Shown here: piece by piece, positions 62,102-64,000 of the stretch
Position numbering within the stretch: the stretch's first letter is position 1
Layout: the number at the start of each line of letters is the position of its first letter
Assembly: GCF_004151105.1 (NCBI RefSeq)
Contig: NZ_PHRF01000041.1
Span: forward strand, 124,001-188,000
Direction of reading: 5' to 3'
From: Streptomyces sp. L-9-10
GTDB lineage: Bacteria; Actinomycetota; Actinomycetes; Streptomycetales; Streptomycetaceae
DNA: 64,000 nt
Notes under the pieces: generated by a model
What the model saw: only the letters and a program-made list of their open reading frames with translations
Told to the model about the DNA's origin: nothing
Databases searched by the model: none
Translations under genes and position numbers: made by a program

Positions 62102-63553
62102 TCAGCCCCGGTACGCCTTCATCAGGTGCAGCCATACCTCGCTGATCGAGGGGAAGCAGGGGACGGCGTGCCAGAGCCGTTCGACGGGGATCCGGCCGGA
62201 GACGGCGACGGTGGCCGAGTGGAGGAGTTCGCCGACGCCCGGACCGACGAAGGTCGCACCGAGCAGATGACCGTGGTCCAGATCGATGACCATACGGGCC
62301 CTGCCCTGGTAGCCGTCCGCGTACAGATACGCCCCGGGGACAGCGCCGAGGTCGACGTCGACGACCCGCACCCGGTGCCCGGCCCGCTCGGCCTGCGCGG
62401 CCGAGAGACCGACGGCCGCCGCCTCCGGGTCGGAGAAGAAGATCTGCGGCACCGCGTGGATGTCGGCGGTGGTGGCATGGGCGCCCCAGGGCGCGGTGTC
62501 CAGCGACTGCCCGGTGGCGCGGGCGCTGATGGCATCGCCCGCGATACGGGCCTGGTACTTGCCCTGATGGGTGAGAAGGGCATGGTGGTTGACATCGCCC
62601 ATCGCGTACAGCCAGCCGGCCTCGACGGCCCCGACCCGGCAGGTCTCGTCCGTCTCCAGCCAGTCCCCGGGGGTGAGACCCACCGTCTCCAGGCCGATGT
62701 CGTCGGTGCGCGGGGACCTGCCGGTGGCGAACAGCACCTCGTCGGACTCCAGTTGGCCGCCGTCGCTCAGTGTCAGGGTGACCGGTCCGCTGCCGCCGGG
62801 ACGTCTCAGCCCGGCGACGGAGACATTGACGCGCACATCCACTCCGGCCTCCGTGAGCCCCTTGGCGACCACGTCGCCGACGAAGGGCTCCATTCGGGGG
62901 AGCAGGCCGGAGCCGCGGACCAGCAGGGTGACCGCGGACCCCAGGCCCTGCCAGGCGCTGGCCATCTCCACCCCGACACCTCCGGCGCCGACGATGGCGA
63001 GCCGCTCGGGCACGGTGCCGGAGTCGGTGGCCTCACGATTGGTCCAGGGCCGGGCCTCGGCGATACCGGGCAGGTCGGGCAGTACGGCGTCGCTGCCGGT
63101 GGCCACTGCCACGGCGTGCCGGGCCGTGAGAGTGACGGGCGGGCCCTCGGAGGGGGTGACGGTGACCTGGCGCGGCCCGTTCAGCCGCGCGTGTCCGCGT
63201 ACCAGTTCGGCGCCCATGCCCGCCAACAGGTCCGCCTGCCCGCCGTCGTCCCAGCTCGACACGGCGCGGTCGCGGCGGCCGAACACCCCGCGCGGGTCGA
63301 GCGAACCACTGACCGCCTCCCGCGCACCGTCGACCCGACGGGCATCCGCGACGGCGACAACCGGCCGCAGCAGTGCCTTGCTGGGAATGCACGCCCAGTA
63401 CGAACACTCGCCGCCGACCAGTTCCTTCTCCACCACTGCCACACTCAGCCCACCGGCGCGCACCCGCTCAGCGGCGGTCTGCCCGACAGGCCCCGCACCG
63501 ATGACGATGACGTCATAGGTGTTCTCGGCGGAGGCTCCCACTGCGTCGCTCAC
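62102..63553 (-). CDS. Dihydrolipoamide dehydrogenase-like pyridine nucleotide-disulfide oxidoreductase
   Basis: A 483-residue FAD enzyme. FAD site IVIGAGPVGQTAAERV; redox disulfide GGECSYWACIPSKALL (Cys-x4-Cys); NAD(P) site IVGAGGVGVEMASAW; second FAD motif YAMGDVNHHALLTHQ. The C-terminal dimerisation domain has CFPSISEVW where the usual active-site His (HPTxSE) is missing, so it is not a standard Lpd; mercuric-reductase-like or quinone-reducing roles are possible. A GTG start at 63553 follows GGGAGCGG. Confidence 0.88.
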   Translation of the reverse strand: MSDAVGASAENTYDVIVIGAGPVGQTAAERVRAGGLSVAVVEKELVGGECSYWACIPSKALLRPVVAVADARRVDGAREAVSGSLDPRGVFGRRDRAVSSWDDGGQADLLAGMGAELVRGHARLNGPRQVTVTPSEGPPVTLTARHAVAVATGSDAVLPDLPGIAEARPWTNREATDSGTVPERLAIVGAGGVGVEMASAWQGLGSAVTLLVRGSGLLPRMEPFVGDVVAKGLTEAGVDVRVNVSVAGLRRPGGSGPVTLTLSDGGQLESDEVLFATGRSPRTDDIGLETVGLTPGDWLETDETCRVGAVEAGWLYAMGDVNHHALLTHQGKYQARIAGDAISARATGQSLDTAPWGAHATTADIHAVPQIFFSDPEAAAVGLSAAQAERAGHRVRVVDVDLGAVPGAYLYADGYQGRARMVIDLDHGHLLGATFVGPGVGELLHSATVAVSGRIPVERLWHAVPCFPSISEVWLHLMKAYRG

Positions 63554-63893
63554 GAACCGCTCCCGTCTTCCGCATCTTCCGGCGCGGGGAGGGCATGAGC
63601 CCAGACCAGAAAAATGCCCGTTATGCATAATTTTGCGGCACTTTATCAAGTGGGTGTCATGTCCCCAGGTTCGCCCCGGCCGCAAGGCGCGCCCACTCGT
63701 CAGGACCGATCGCGGAGCAATGACGTCGTGCACCGCGACGCCTGCGTCATCCCGCCCGGGTACTCCCGTCGGCGGGCCCTCGGACGCTCGACATAATCAG
63801 AGGCGGCTCGGCACCTTCCGGTCGGGTGGGGACGCTCATGGCGGCGGGCGCGAGCGCGTCGGCGATGGGCGTTATTTCGCGAGGGGGCAAGGA
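63554..63893. other. Intergenic region with candidate flavoprotein promoter
   Basis: No gene seen. On the minus strand TTGATA (around 63648-63643) is followed after 18 bases by CATAAC (around 63624-63619), a possible promoter for the flavoprotein gene. The perfect palindrome TTATGCATAA lies at 63621-63630. The rest is plain GC-rich sequence before the gene at 63894. Confidence 0.5.
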
Positions 63894-64000
63894 ATGAAGC
63901 GCCGGTTCCGAAGAACGATGCTTCGAATAATGGGGATGAGTCTGTTCGCATCGGTGGCCCTGGCGGCCCCGGTGGCGACGGCGGCGGAGAGCGGAGCGAC
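63894..64000 (+). CDS. Secreted protein, N-terminus only
   Basis: The first 35 codons of a gene cut by the window edge. They encode a basic start (MKRRFRRTMLRIMG) and a hydrophobic core ending in APVATAAES, a clear signal peptide. GGGGGCAAGGA precedes the ATG. The mature protein is outside the window. Confidence 0.65.
   Translation, partial: MKRRFRRTMLRIMGMSLFASVALAAPVATAAESGA

Overview
The window is a very GC-rich actinobacterial chromosome segment, almost certainly Streptomyces or a close relative. The evidence is GC-saturated third codon positions, frequent GTG starts, Tat-type signal peptides, STAS/SpoIIE partner-switching genes, F420-type and P450 enzymes, and a tRNA-Pro with encoded CCA.

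Layout. 1-7540: two minus-strand NRPS genes (C-A-T-TE, then an A-T-C gene running off the left edge). 7737-16435: mostly single metabolic genes (VOC protein, Cu/Zn-SOD-like secreted protein, LLM oxidoreductase, DUF418 membrane protein, M28 peptidase, SDR, P450). 16559-23987: an unusual P450 divergent from a three-gene operon of a TPR-CHAT protease, an MbcA/ParS/Xre-type antitoxin and a RES-type toxin; this looks like a protease-controlled NAD-depleting toxin-antitoxin or immunity module. 24304-33000: an ArsR-like regulator convergent with an eight-gene RiPP operon (precursor, B2-like, asparagine-synthetase-like, B1/RRE, MauE-thioredoxin, S9 peptidase, ABC exporter). The order of transcription is from 33000 down to 25208.

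The RiPP operon is the most striking part. It carries lasso-peptide-type genes, but the 58-residue precursor ends in six cysteines spaced C-x6-C-x5-CC-x4-C-x4-C, the pattern of an inhibitor cystine knot (knottin), and it lacks the usual lasso leader signatures. The B2-like protein lacks the expected catalytic Cys and His. The cyclase-like protein has SGGLSS where SGGxDS is expected. A MauE-thioredoxin fusion (CxC and CPAC) supplies an obvious disulfide-forming activity. I read this as lasso-type machinery redirected to, or decaying around, a secreted bacterial knottin.

33163-44036: CaiB/BaiF CoA-transferase, NhaA-DsbA fusion, then a dense phospho-signalling cluster (two STAS antagonists, two SpoIIE-type phosphatases, two HATPase_c proteins, a histidine kinase, a single-domain response regulator and a MarR regulator) with no sigma factor in view. 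44127-53339: a carbohydrate locus (Gfo/Idh/MocA dehydrogenase, DUF6807 protein, cupin, GH87-like glucanase, GH78 rhamnosidase) with two LacI-type operator palindromes. 53427-57817: cobF-like methyltransferase, lutABC lactate oxidation operon, DUF309 protein. 57924-61384: tRNA-Pro followed by a ragged segment with a P-loop protein, small membrane proteins, a transposase remnant, a lipoprotein hydrolase and a gene fragment. 61546-64000: HPP protein, a dihydrolipoamide-dehydrogenase-like flavoprotein, and the start of a secreted protein cut by the right edge. All functional statements come from reading motifs by eye; no database search was run.
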